Source: a virus. From it: a stretch of 21,057 nt of DNA. Both the position numbers and the translations under genes were made by a program. Where the stretch lies: positions 64,001-85,057 of the IMG/VR virus record IMGVR_UViG_3300025121_000002. One strand, given 5' to 3'. Positions within the stretch are counted from its first letter, which is position 1. Each line of letters opens with the position of its first letter. A model generated the notes under the pieces. It worked only from the letters and a program-made list of their open reading frames with translations. It was not told the DNA's origin and searched no databases. Shown piece after piece: positions 1 through 6,480 of the stretch.

Positions 1-314
1 GAATTTATTGACTTTCCAGTTTGTCTTGAGAGGCACCATACTAACAAATTATTCTTAGTAGTATGGTAATTTTCATATAAACTTTTCTGATTACTATCCA
101 ACTTCCAATGAAGTACTCCTCTTTTCCACAATTTAACAGCAGCTTCTCTTTGTAATCTCTGTTTTTTAGCATCAGGTTTAGTTGTACCTTTAGGTCTACC
201 TCTAGGTACAATCTTGACTAAATCTTCTTCAGTATTTATTATTTTACTATCAACAACAGGTTCTTTATCCTCAACAACTTCTTCTATGATAGTTTTATCT
301 CCACTATTCATCAT
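1..314 (-). CDS. terL: Terminase large subunit (TerL), N-terminal part, cut by the window edge
   Basis: The reverse strand encodes 104 codons that run off the left edge. Seen: an acidic N-terminus, an AT-hook-like core PRGRPKG (residues 37-43), a basic helix (48-66), then WKLDSNQ (70-76), which fits the adenine-binding Q motif of terminase ATPases, and SRQTGKS (96-102), which fits their Walker A. TerL is the packaging motor that binds the prohead portal, hydrolyses ATP and cuts the genome. Start: two ATGs in tandem (314 and 311) follow AGGTG and overlap the end of the upstream gene by 11 or 8 bp, implying coupled translation. Walker B and the nuclease domain lie outside the window. The family call is strong because both motifs are correctly spaced. 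Confidence 0.88.
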   Translation of the reverse strand, partial: MMNSGDKTIIEEVVEDKEPVVDSKIINTEEDLVKIVPRGRPKGTTKPDAKKQRLQREAAVKLWKRGVLHWKLDSNQKSLYENYHTTKNNLLVWCLSRQTGKSIN

Positions 315-738
315 CTTCACCTGAAACTATGCGCAATAAATCAGCAGTAGCTTCTTGTTTATCTTCCTTGGATAGTTTAGGAAGCTTATCACCATTCTTT
401 AAAGCTACATATGCTTTTATAAGTACGTCAAATTTACGCAAATCAGCCCCTTCTAAGCGTTCTCCTTGCATGACTATACCATCATGCATCCTTTTGAATT
501 CAACCTCAATAATCTCCATTTGGTGGCTTCTACGAGCCAGTATACCTTCTTCCTGCTTTGGTTGAATTGATGGAACACTACTATTTTTTAGTAACTCTTC
601 TAAATGTTTGACTTTCTCTTCTAAGTCATCAATATAATTCTTTGCTTCAAAAAGCATATTACATGCTTTCTCAGCAAATTCCTTAGAATTCATTTCATTT
701 TTCAATTGCTCTAGATTTAGTATATTTAATGTATCCAT
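304..738 (-). CDS. Small terminase (TerS/DNA maturase A) candidate
   Basis: This encodes a 144-residue soluble, highly charged protein. Residues 20-50 (AEKACNMLFEAKNYIDDLEE onward) look like a long amphipathic or coiled-coil helix. The second half (about 85-140) is helical and ends in an acidic tail, GEDDE. No membrane segment or catalytic motif is visible. It overlaps the TerL start and lies 2 bp downstream of a membrane protein gene, so all three form one reverse operon. A small gene immediately before terL is the usual place for the DNA-recognition subunit of terminase, and coiled-coil oligomerisation fits, but no helix-turn-helix was identified. The function rests on context; a scaffold or lysis accessory protein is an alternative. 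Confidence 0.55.
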   Translation of the reverse strand: MDTLNILNLEQLKNEMNSKEFAEKACNMLFEAKNYIDDLEEKVKHLEELLKNSSVPSIQPKQEEGILARRSHQMEIIEVEFKRMHDGIVMQGERLEGADLRKFDVLIKAYVALKNGDKLPKLSKEDKQEATADLLRIVSGEDDE

Positions 739-740
739 AT

Positions 741-1028
741 CTATTTTCTCTTCGATTGTTGAAACTCTAGATTAACTCTAGCTAGTTTACTTTTAATATC
801 GTTTATCTCTTCTCTAGTACTTTCTTTAAAGTCTTCTTCAGTTTCTATCTTACGTTTATTATCCATCCAATAAATAAAACAATAAACACCACCTAACACT
901 AAAAGATTAGCTGCTGTTTGTAATGTTGGTTGAATCAATAGTAATTTAATAACAAAGAGTACATAGACACTTAAAAGATAGTGTTTGAAACTAGATAAAA
1001 ATAACCATATCCGTTTTAAATAATTCAT
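741..1028 (-). CDS. Two-helix membrane protein, holin candidate
   Basis: A 95-residue protein. Residues 6-30 (start IWLFLSSFKHYLLSVYVLF) and 33-54 (ending GGVYCFIYWM) are two hydrophobic segments joined by a short loop. A charged C-terminal helix (55-95; DNKRKIETEEDFKES onward) follows, predicted cytoplasmic and possibly coiled coil. Size and two-helix plan match class II holins, which permeabilise the inner membrane at lysis. Its place directly before the TerS candidate and terL mirrors T7 genes 17.5-18-19. AGGAG lies 5 nt upstream of the ATG. The long charged tail is unusual for a holin, so a general membrane accessory protein is possible. Confidence 0.5.
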   Translation of the reverse strand: MNYLKRIWLFLSSFKHYLLSVYVLFVIKLLLIQPTLQTAANLLVLGGVYCFIYWMDNKRKIETEEDFKESTREEINDIKSKLARVNLEFQQSKRK

Positions 1029-1146
1029 AAAACTCCTTTTTTATGATATAATAGGGTATCGGTAGTTTCGTTAACGGCTTGTATGTGTTAAACACTATGT
1101 CAATATAGACCTTCCGACTTGACACTACGTAACCCTACAATAACAC

Positions 1147-1157
1147 TTGATAATCAA
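1147..1157. promoter_or_regulatory. Palindromic operator candidate
   Basis: TTGATAATCAA is a perfect 5-bp inverted repeat around one central base. It lies about 30 bp upstream of the first forward -35 box and between divergent transcription units, a typical repressor or activator position. No cognate regulator is evident except possibly the PhaR-like protein at 17759. Confidence 0.3.
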
Positions 1158-1188
1158 ATAATAGTTTAAAAAATAGTTGTTAGTACTC

Positions 1189-1217
1189 TTTACAAACCAA
1201 GAAAAATATGATACAAT
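1189..1217 (+). promoter_or_regulatory. Sigma-70-type promoter P1
   Basis: The -35 box TTTACA (1189-1194) is separated by exactly 17 bp from the -10 box TACAAT (1212-1217). Transcription would start near 1224 and first produce the hairpin at 1267-1320, then reach the gene at 1442. A second promoter closer to that gene suggests that P1 makes a long structured leader or a separate small RNA. Confidence 0.6.
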
Positions 1218-1266
1218 AGGAAACAACAGTAGGACGTTAGGTAGTGTTACATCAGTCTTTTCTTGC

Positions 1267-1320
1267 GTTTAACTATGTATAACCTTTCGTAGCAAAAAGC
1301 GGAGAAAGGTTGTGTTAAAC
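1267..1320 (+). ncRNA. Strong two-stem hairpin in P1 leader, possible small RNA
   Basis: The outer stem is GTTTAAC (1267-1273) with GTTAAAC (1314-1320). The inner stem is AACCTTTC (1281-1288) with GAAAGGTT (1304-1311). The stems are separated by a 7/2-nt internal loop and capped by a 15-nt loop. All 15 base pairs are perfect, far more than expected by chance at this spacing. No U-tract follows, so it is not an intrinsic terminator. It does not match an RNA family I recognise. Confidence 0.5.
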
Positions 1321-1382
1321 AATGTAATAAACCTTAGACAAATGGCACGGATAAGTTTAATTAAAATAATTTATTATTTCTC

Positions 1383-1411
1383 TTGATTTCTAATTATAGA
1401 TATGGTATAAT
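1383..1411 (+). promoter_or_regulatory. Sigma-70-type promoter P2
   Basis: TTGATT (1383-1388), a 17-bp spacer and a perfect TATAAT (1406-1411). The predicted start near 1418 gives a short leader ending in AAAGGAG 5 nt before the ATG at 1442. It should drive the forward operon 1442-4418. Confidence 0.72.
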
Positions 1412-1441
1412 ATAGGTATTAACAATAATAAAGGAGTAACT

Positions 1442-1810
1442 ATGAAGTTAGAGTTTACTATAGATGAGAAGCAATATCTTAACATGGTAATAAAAGATGC
1501 AATACAAGGAGCTAAGAATAACAAAGCAAGGAATACTGTTAGATATGGTAACAAAGTATTAGCTAAGTTTGACCATAATAATGTCTATAGTGAGTTAAAG
1601 TTAAAGGAATTAGATATACTAGCTAAATTGGTAACTAGTTCTGTTGAAACTCTAGATAAACTATCTCAAGATGACAAACTAAAGGATAAGTTAGATATTA
1701 TAAGTACTAACTTAAAGTTTGCAAAGCAATTCTCTATTAAACTTAACCAACTATATGTTGAACATGCTAATAGATGTTATTTACTTGATAATACTGAGAA
1801 ACGTAGCTAG
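1442..1810 (+). CDS. Helical protein of unknown function
   Basis: First gene of the forward operon: 122 residues, lysine-rich, no Cys-rich or membrane segment. The sequence reads as an all-helical protein. Residues 8-30 are positively charged (IQGAKNNKARNTVRYGNK), and residues 50-110 show regular Leu/Ile spacing suggesting a helical bundle. A clear AAAGGAG precedes the ATG. Being the promoter-proximal gene behind two promoters suggests strong early expression, which is typical of host-takeover proteins. No family recognised. Confidence 0.8.
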   Translation: MKLEFTIDEKQYLNMVIKDAIQGAKNNKARNTVRYGNKVLAKFDHNNVYSELKLKELDILAKLVTSSVETLDKLSQDDKLKDKLDIISTNLKFAKQFSIKLNQLYVEHANRCYLLDNTEKRS

Positions 1811-1818
1811 GATTATAT

Positions 1819-2484
1819 ATGTCATATTTTGATTCAAATGGATTGCTTAACAGTATAGATAACGAAGATGGTGGAGAAAATAGTATGTTATACACATTTG
1901 AGTATATACTACTATTTAAGTTATGTTATGGATTTAATTGTCATGAATACTTAACATTTACTGAAGCTATGGATAAATGTGAACTAAGTAAAGGTGTGTT
2001 TAAACAACATCCAACAAATATAGATTCAATGAGTCATGATAACTTAACATCTATGGTATGTTATTCTAAATTATTTAATAAGAAATACCATAAAGATATT
2101 TGGGATGAAATAAAGAGACAAGGATACTTTAAATATGATAACCAGACACCAGATAAACCGACTAAATGGTTACACCCTAGAGATACAATATACTATGGTA
2201 TACTAAACAATAATGTTATATGTTATATGTTTATACCAATACTATTTATTATGATGTTAGTTAGTATGTTTGAAGAAAAAGAATCTACTTGTGGTAAGAT
2301 ACTATGGTTTATTAGAATATATAGTTCAAACAATTTATTTTTTAAATTGTTTTTTAAACCAATATATGATATAATACTAAGAGTACAGTATGGAAAGAAT
2401 CCATTACAACAATTATTTAGTATTTACTTTAAGGAAGTTAATCATCCAATACACTATTTAACAAGGGTTTATTATGAACGATGA
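1819..2484 (+). CDS. Conserved phage protein with membrane segment, unknown function
   Basis: A 221-residue protein of the type that opens with D-NGLL-SID and later carries HPRDTIYYG (about 119-127). I recall this combination from uncharacterised proteins scattered in diverse phages. Residues 131-150 (CYMFIPILFIMMLVSMF) form one transmembrane helix. The C-terminal part is basic and aromatic, with a second, weaker hydrophobic patch. AGGAT precedes the ATG. It ends 11 bp inside the next gene, so translation is coupled. Function unknown; membrane association is the only firm prediction. Confidence 0.82.
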   Translation: MSYFDSNGLLNSIDNEDGGENSMLYTFEYILLFKLCYGFNCHEYLTFTEAMDKCELSKGVFKQHPTNIDSMSHDNLTSMVCYSKLFNKKYHKDIWDEIKRQGYFKYDNQTPDKPTKWLHPRDTIYYGILNNNVICYMFIPILFIMMLVSMFEEKESTCGKILWFIRIYSSNNLFFKLFFKPIYDIILRVQYGKNPLQQLFSIYFKEVNHPIHYLTRVYYER

Positions 2485-2836
2485 TAAAGATTTTATACTA
2501 GAATTAGAGAAGAAACTAAAAGAAGCTCAGAAAGAAAATGGTATATATTCATCTTTTGATGAGTGGTATGAAGTAAATAAAGCTAGAGTGAACTGTATTG
2601 AAGCTTATGTTAACAATGAAGATTTAGTACGTATAGGTTGGGAAGCTAGAACTGAGGAAGTACATTCACTTAAAATGAAATATAATCAATTACTAAATCA
2701 TGTTGGTGGTAAGGAGATAATTGAAGGTATTGTTAGTCTTCCTATTCCAGTAAAGGAAATAGATGTTGTAATATCAACATTGTTTAAAGTTGTTGGAGCA
2801 TTAATTGTTGTTTTTGGGATATATTACTTCATATGA
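2474..2836 (+). CDS. Tail-anchored coiled-coil protein
   Basis: 120 residues. Residues 5-22 (DFILELEKKLKEAQKEN) and 55-75 are charged helices likely to form a coiled coil. Residues 100-119 (ISTLFKVVGALIVVFGIYYF) are a single C-terminal transmembrane helix ending two residues before the stop. The protein would therefore be tail-anchored with its bulk in the cytoplasm. It overlaps both neighbours (11 bp upstream, ATGA downstream). A lysis accessory or membrane-remodelling role is possible but unsupported. Confidence 0.78.
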   Translation: MNDDKDFILELEKKLKEAQKENGIYSSFDEWYEVNKARVNCIEAYVNNEDLVRIGWEARTEEVHSLKMKYNQLLNHVGGKEIIEGIVSLPIPVKEIDVVISTLFKVVGALIVVFGIYYFI

Positions 2837-3048
2837 GAGTATTACTAGGAACAACAATAACTAATTACTTCTTTAAAAAATCAGATATGAAAGAAAATAT
2901 GAATCATATCTTTTATTGTGATTTTGAAAGCATTGAAGAAGTTGAAAATTTTATACATAATTCATATAATAATAGATTATTAATATTACTAAATCCAAAT
3001 GGAGAACAAGATGACGAAAGAAGCGAAAGGGAATCTGATTTGTGTTAA
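2833..3048 (+). CDS. Small unknown protein
   Basis: 71 residues starting in an ATGA overlap with the preceding stop, with no strong ribosome-binding site of its own, so translation is probably coupled. Residues 1-13 are mildly hydrophobic and the tail is very polar (GEQDDERSERESDLC). The last 38 bp overlap the next gene in another frame, which explains the biased tail. No family recognised. Confidence 0.6.
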   Translation: MRVLLGTTITNYFFKKSDMKENMNHIFYCDFESIEEVENFIHNSYNNRLLILLNPNGEQDDERSERESDLC

Positions 3049-3331
3049 GTGTGGTAAAAAAACATATAGAAATCATAGAGGTGTTGGTTTGTGTAGAGAT
3101 TGTCAACCTTACATTAGAGATATGAGAGATATGTTTGTTGACGAAGCTCTTACTATTGAAAAAAATGGTGAAAAGGAAAGATTGAATGTGAAAGTAACAG
3201 GCACACTCAATACATCATTGATTGTTAATTTTCTTATCAGTAATAAAAAACCTGAAGATGAATTTGTTGAGTTTAAAAAGAAAAAAGAAGAAGCAATTTT
3301 ATTAAGTAAAACTATGGATAAGAAAAAATAA
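3011..3331 (+). CDS. Zinc-ribbon protein
   Basis: 106 residues from the ATG at 3011. This start is preferred over the in-frame ATG at 2999 because GGAG sits at 3001-3004, 6 nt before 3011. Cys11-x2-Cys14 and Cys28-x2-Cys31, separated by a basic 13-residue knuckle, form a classic zinc ribbon likely to bind nucleic acid or protein. The remainder (40-106) is charged and ends in a lysine-rich tail. It overlaps the upstream gene by 38 bp and shares one base with the next start. Confidence 0.75.
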   Translation: MTKEAKGNLICVKCGKKTYRNHRGVGLCRDCQPYIRDMRDMFVDEALTIEKNGEKERLNVKVTGTLNTSLIVNFLISNKKPEDEFVEFKKKKEEAILLSKTMDKKK

Positions 3332-3711
3332 TGAAATTAGCTATATGCGGATCTAGAACTATAACATTAAGTCCAGAAGAATTACATACTTATATTAATA
3401 AATTATATTCAGAAAGATTCTTAGATCCATATGCTGAAGATTTTATAAAAATAGTAAGTGGTGGAGCTAAGGGTGTAGATTTGTCTGCAAAAATATATAG
3501 TGAATTATATAATATTGATTATATTGAATATCTTCCTGATTGGGATAAATTTGGTAAATCTGCTGGATATATTAGAAATAAGGAAATAGCTAAATGTGCA
3601 GATAAATTATTATTAATATGGGATGGTAGGAGTAGAGGTTCGAATATTACAAAAACATTATTTGAAAAATTAAATAAACCTATATATCAAATAGTTTTGG
3701 AGAAAGTATGA
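3331..3711 (+). CDS. SLOG-fold DUF2493/YspA-like nucleotide-binding protein
   Basis: 126 residues. The N-terminal strand and loop MKLAICGSR (1-9), the glycine-rich turn SGGAKGVD (43-50), DWDKFGKSAG (70-79) followed by RN (82-83), and IWDGRSRGS (96-104) are the signature of YspA-type SLOG proteins (DUF2493). This Rossmann-like family is thought to bind nucleotides or nucleotide-derived ligands. Members are common in phages, and a role in NAD or nucleotide sensing has been proposed for the wider SLOG superfamily. It sits between a zinc ribbon and dUTPase, so nucleotide metabolism is a sensible context. Start and stop overlap both neighbours (TAATG, ATGA). Confidence 0.85.
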   Translation: MKLAICGSRTITLSPEELHTYINKLYSERFLDPYAEDFIKIVSGGAKGVDLSAKIYSELYNIDYIEYLPDWDKFGKSAGYIRNKEIAKCADKLLLIWDGRSRGSNITKTLFEKLNKPIYQIVLEKV

Positions 3712-4148
3712 AATTAGAATTTAAAAAATTAAATAGAGATGCTATAATTCCTTCGTATGGTCGTGATGGTGATTCTGGTTTTGATTTTAGTTCTGTTATA
3801 TCTAGAAGGATAACAATACAACCAGGAGAGACTATGTTAATTCCAACAGGTTTAAGTGTAAATATACCAGAAAATTATGAGATACAGATTCGACCAAGAA
3901 GTGGTCTTACGTTAAACACTAAACTAAGAATAGCTAATAGTCCTGGAACAATTGATTCGAACTTTTTGGGTGAAATATGTATTATTGTTGATAACATAAG
4001 TCAAACACAAACTGAGTATATAAATTTTGGGGATAGGATAGCACAAGGGGTCTTATGTAAAGTTACTAAAGCTAACATTGAAGAAGTTGAAATAATAACA
4101 AAAGAAACCAATAGAGGTACTAATGGTTTCGGTAGTAGTGGAGTATAA
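3708..4148 (+). CDS. dut: dUTP diphosphatase (dUTPase)
   Basis: 146 residues, normal for a trimeric dUTPase. It hydrolyses dUTP to dUMP and pyrophosphate, keeping uracil out of DNA and supplying dUMP. The five motifs appear in order: DSGFDF (22-27), RPRSGL (62-67), ANSPGTIDSNFLGEI (76-90), GDRIAQGVL (108-116) and RGTNGFGSSG (136-145). Asp83 is the expected catalytic Asp. The usual Tyr three residues later is Phe86, and the second residue of the motif 5 GG pair is Asn139. The first change removes a hydroxyl near the deoxyribose. GGAG lies upstream and the ATG overlaps the preceding stop. It is the penultimate gene of the first forward operon. Confidence 0.95.
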   Translation: MKLEFKKLNRDAIIPSYGRDGDSGFDFSSVISRRITIQPGETMLIPTGLSVNIPENYEIQIRPRSGLTLNTKLRIANSPGTIDSNFLGEICIIVDNISQTQTEYINFGDRIAQGVLCKVTKANIEEVEIITKETNRGTNGFGSSGV

Positions 4149-4151
4149 AAA

Positions 4152-4418
4152 ATGTTTGAAAAAATTATTTATTATTATCTAACGTTAGTTGATATACCTA
4201 ATATATTTAATATTTATAATAAACCTTACGTTGAACAGAACGTTAGAACATATACATTTTTCGAACTTACTGATGTAGAAAATTATAGTGATGAGTATTT
4301 AAATAAACAGTTATTTTTTCTAGTACACCTAAATGATCCAGAATTTGTATATAACTATGATGAATATTTGTTAACTATATTAAACGAAATAGAATATAGA
4401 AAGATAATTAACTCTTGA
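4152..4418 (+). CDS. Acidic unknown protein
   Basis: 88 residues, acidic and unusually rich in Tyr, Phe and Asn (NIYNKPYVEQNVRTYTFFEL). No membrane helix or motif recognised. GGAG is 9 nt upstream of the ATG. Its stop codon TGA is embedded in the -35 box of the next promoter (TTGACT), so it closes the operon begun at 1442. The regular acidic and aromatic pattern could suit a DNA-mimic or inhibitor protein, but this is speculation. Confidence 0.7.
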   Translation: MFEKIIYYYLTLVDIPNIFNIYNKPYVEQNVRTYTFFELTDVENYSDEYLNKQLFFLVHLNDPEFVYNYDEYLLTILNEIEYRKIINS

Positions 4419-4443
4419 CTGTTTTTAAAAGCTATGTTATAAT
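4415..4443 (+). promoter_or_regulatory. Sigma-70-type promoter P3
   Basis: TTGACT (4415-4420), exactly 17 bp, then a perfect TATAAT (4438-4443). The -35 box overlaps the stop codon of the preceding gene. Transcription from about 4450 would begin with the hairpin at 4451-4474 and continue into the nucleotidase gene at 4557. Confidence 0.8.
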
Positions 4444-4450
4444 TAGATAT

Positions 4451-4535
4451 TCTCAGAAAAGCCTCCTTCTGAGATAGACAAGGAAGTCGATAGTATCCTC
4501 TTATATGGTAGATAAAGAAATGAATTTTTTATCTA
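4451..4535 (+). ncRNA. Structured 5' leader displaying an anti-Shine-Dalgarno sequence
   Basis: Hairpin 1 pairs TCTCAGAA (4451-4458) with TTCTGAGA (4467-4474), 8 perfect pairs, around the loop AAGCCTCC. The loop and 3' arm together contain CCTCCTT, identical to the anti-Shine-Dalgarno tail of bacterial 16S rRNA. A middle segment carries AAGGAAG and TATCCTC, and hairpin 2 pairs TAGATAAA (4509-4516) with TTTATCTA (4528-4535). The downstream start at 4557 has only AAGAG as its ribosome site. The RNA could control its own gene's translation or act in trans. No known RNA family was recognised. Confidence 0.5.
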
Positions 4536-4556
4536 TCCTTTTATAAAGAGAATTAT

Positions 4557-5240
4557 ATGGGTAATTTAATTACATTGGAAGAGTTTAAAAAACTATTAGA
4601 TAATAAAAAATATTTATTATCTGATAAATCAACAAATAAAATTCCTGCGGTTGTTCTAGATATAGATGATTGCCTACTAAATTTTATAGTAACTCTAATA
4701 CTTCTTTTTAATAAAATAAATAACACAAATATAAACACAAACCAAATCATAGAATGGAATTTTGAAAGTATCTTACTGAAAGACGATATTAATAATAGTT
4801 TTATACAAGGTAAAGATATTCGAAATTTTATGAAAAGCTATGAAAAAGAAATTTTAACTTTATTGACACCTCTTCAATATGTTAACGACACATTAAATAT
4901 AATTAACAAATTAGGTTATAAAATAATACTTTTAACAGCAAGAGATAAAAAACATACAAAAACCACAAGGTTTAATCTATCACATAATGGTATTTTATAC
5001 GATAAAATTATTTTTAATTCGAACAAAAAGGAAATAATTAAACAATTATCAAAAAAATACAATATAGAATTATATATCGATGATAATGTTAATAATATAG
5101 TTAACGTTAATAGTCTAGGTTTAGTTAAAAATATATGTATGGTAAATCAAGCTCATAATATATATAAAAATATACCAAATAACATTAAAAGAATTGATGG
5201 TATATATGAAACAATTTCTTTATTAAAAGAAATAGATTAG
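4557..5240 (+). CDS. HAD-family 5'(3')-deoxyribonucleotidase (NT5C-like)
   Basis: 227 residues. The HAD phosphatase motifs are in order: motif I VVLDIDDC (32-39; nucleophile Asp35, acid/base Asp37), motif II LLTAR (125-129; Thr127), motif III lysine in NKKE (156-159), and motif IV YIDD (173-176; Asp175/Asp176 for magnesium). A helical cap domain (about 41-105) lies between I and II, as in NT5C. The expected reaction is removal of the 5' phosphate from deoxynucleoside monophosphates, with dUMP/dTMP the common substrates of the family. It is the first gene behind promoter P3 and its leader. An N-terminal extension of about 30 residues precedes the core. The substrate is inferred only. Confidence 0.82.
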   Translation: MGNLITLEEFKKLLDNKKYLLSDKSTNKIPAVVLDIDDCLLNFIVTLILLFNKINNTNINTNQIIEWNFESILLKDDINNSFIQGKDIRNFMKSYEKEILTLLTPLQYVNDTLNIINKLGYKIILLTARDKKHTKTTRFNLSHNGILYDKIIFNSNKKEIIKQLSKKYNIELYIDDNVNNIVNVNSLGLVKNICMVNQAHNIYKNIPNNIKRIDGIYETISLLKEID

Positions 5241-5250
5241 AAGGATATAA

Positions 5251-5496
5251 ATGAAAATAAACATAAATCATTATAGAACAGGTAAGAAAATATTAGAAAA
5301 CTATTTAAAAATGTTTCCTAATACTGAAAAATCACAACTACTAGCTGAATTTTCAGCAACTCAAGGAGTACCATTATTGATATGTTATTACTTTCTAGGT
5401 GAATTACAAGGGTTTGATGATTTTATACGTAATAAGATTATAGAATATAAGAAATACTACGATATTGATATGATGGAAGGAGAAACTTATGAATAA
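5251..5496 (+). CDS. Unknown small protein
   Basis: 81 residues with AAGGAT upstream of the ATG. Mixed alpha composition: a basic N-terminal helix (YRTGKKILENYLKMF), a central hydrophobic stretch around VPLLICYYFLGEL (40-52) too polar at its ends for a clear membrane helix, and an acidic C-terminus. It overlaps the next gene by 8 bp. No family recognised. Confidence 0.7.
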   Translation: MKININHYRTGKKILENYLKMFPNTEKSQLLAEFSATQGVPLLICYYFLGELQGFDDFIRNKIIEYKKYYDIDMMEGETYE

Positions 5497-5830
5497 TCTA
5501 GATACTAATATAATATATGTAACAAAAACTAAAGATTATACTATGTTATATGCTAAAATTACAGCTATTGGTAAACATAATGTTTGTTATGATAGATGTA
5601 AAGATTTAAATGATCTAAACTCTGGATTAGCTATGGAAGAATGTTCTAGTATAGATGATTTTAGGTCTTTTTTTGAAGAATATAAAGAAAAGCCTAAAAA
5701 AGTAACATTATATCGTTATTTATATGATGGGGCTGGTGGAATACTTCATTTAAGTGAGTGGAGTAGTGAAAAAAAAGAAAAACAAACATGGATACTTATG
5801 GAATTTACTAAAGAAATAGATTTAGAATAA
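5489..5830 (+). CDS. Unknown protein with YRYLYD segment
   Basis: 113 residues. It opens with a beta-rich part (IIYVTKTKDYTMLYAKITAI). The second half carries VTLYRYLYDGAGGILHLSEW (77-96), resembling uncharacterised phage proteins in which this segment recurs. GGAG lies 8 nt before the ATG, inside the end of the previous gene. Two Cys residues (33 and 37) are too isolated for a zinc site. Function unknown. Confidence 0.72.
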   Translation: MNNLDTNIIYVTKTKDYTMLYAKITAIGKHNVCYDRCKDLNDLNSGLAMEECSSIDDFRSFFEEYKEKPKKVTLYRYLYDGAGGILHLSEWSSEKKEKQTWILMEFTKEIDLE

Positions 5831-5841
5831 GGAATACAACA

Positions 5842-6063
5842 ATGAGTAAAAAACTAAAGCCTGAAGTAACTGATCCTACAACAAAACTAATATTATCTAT
5901 ACAAGATGTTGGTTGGGGTTTTATTGTACCAGCTGCTAGTGATAAAGATGATGTGATAAATGGTATGTTAATTGGTAATAATGAATTTTTAGATTTAGTA
6001 CATAGTTATTTACCAGAAAACTTCGCTCAGATTCTTAAAGAGAAAATGGAAAAGAAAGGATAA
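5842..6063 (+). CDS. Unknown small protein
   Basis: 73 residues, AAGGAA upstream. It has a beta-like core SIQDVGWGFIVPAAS (19-33), an acidic turn and a C-terminal amphipathic helix ending KEKMEKKG. It lies 2 bp upstream of the endolysin gene and so is co-expressed with it. No recognisable motif; not obviously membrane-bound. Confidence 0.7.
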   Translation: MSKKLKPEVTDPTTKLILSIQDVGWGFIVPAASDKDDVINGMLIGNNEFLDLVHSYLPENFAQILKEKMEKKG

Positions 6064-6065
6064 TT

Positions 6066-6470
6066 ATGATAACACTTAAAGAGGTTATTGGAGATATAGA
6101 TTTCGATGAATTAGACGAACAGATACAAGATAATATAATAGATCTTCTGGATAAAATTAACATAATTAGAAAAGCTTGGAATAAACCAATGATTGTTACA
6201 TCAGGGTTTAGAACTATGGAAGATCATATAAGAGTATATAGAGAAAAAGGAATAACTGATGTAACTAAAATACCTATGAAATCGTTACATTTAACAGGAA
6301 AAGCTATTGACATATATGATCCAAATTTTGAGTTAACAGATTGGTGTAAATTAAATAATAGTAAAATACTAAAAGAAGTGGGGTTATGGTGTGAAGATGA
6401 TAAGTCAGTAAAAAGATTACATTTTCAAACGAGTCCTCCTCGTAGTGGTAGTCGATGGTTTAAACCTTAA
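6066..6470 (+). CDS. M15 zinc peptidase, probable endolysin
   Basis: 134 residues, a single-domain M15-type peptidase that would cleave the peptide stems of peptidoglycan. The zinc signature is present: SLHLTGKAID (73-82) supplies His75 and Asp82, and LHF (118-120) supplies His119. The conserved entry TSGFRT (45-50) and ending PPRSGSRWFKP (124-134) are typical of phage M15_3 peptidases. It has no signal peptide or cell-wall-binding domain, so release would need a holin (candidate at 741-1028) or another membrane lesion. AAAGGAT is upstream. Confidence 0.9.
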   Translation: MITLKEVIGDIDFDELDEQIQDNIIDLLDKINIIRKAWNKPMIVTSGFRTMEDHIRVYREKGITDVTKIPMKSLHLTGKAIDIYDPNFELTDWCKLNNSKILKEVGLWCEDDKSVKRLHFQTSPPRSGSRWFKP

Positions 6471-6480
6471 AGGAGTTAAT

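Larger units (their letters stand above)
1029..1441. promoter_or_regulatory. Divergent intergenic control region
   Basis: This 413-bp gap separates the reverse packaging/lysis operon from all forward genes. It holds two forward sigma-70-like promoters, a palindrome TTGATAATCAA (1147-1157), a two-stem hairpin (1267-1320) and, for the reverse transcript, an inverted pair TGTCAA (1099-1104)/TTGACA (1119-1124). No convincing reverse -35/-10 pair was found, so the promoter of the terL operon may lie elsewhere or be of a different type. No open frame with a ribosome-binding site was seen. Confidence 0.7.

Noticed and set aside
1-1028. Prophage end or attachment site near the packaging genes
   Set aside because: No integrase, tRNA or terminal direct repeat was seen in the window.
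1119-1147. TTGACA as a forward -35 box
   Set aside because: No -10-like hexamer lies 16-18 bp downstream; the bases are better explained as one arm of an inverted pair with TGTCAA at 1099.
4553-4750. Reverse-strand membrane-like open frame
   Set aside because: It is antisense to the catalytic motif I region of the nucleotidase and is explained by it.
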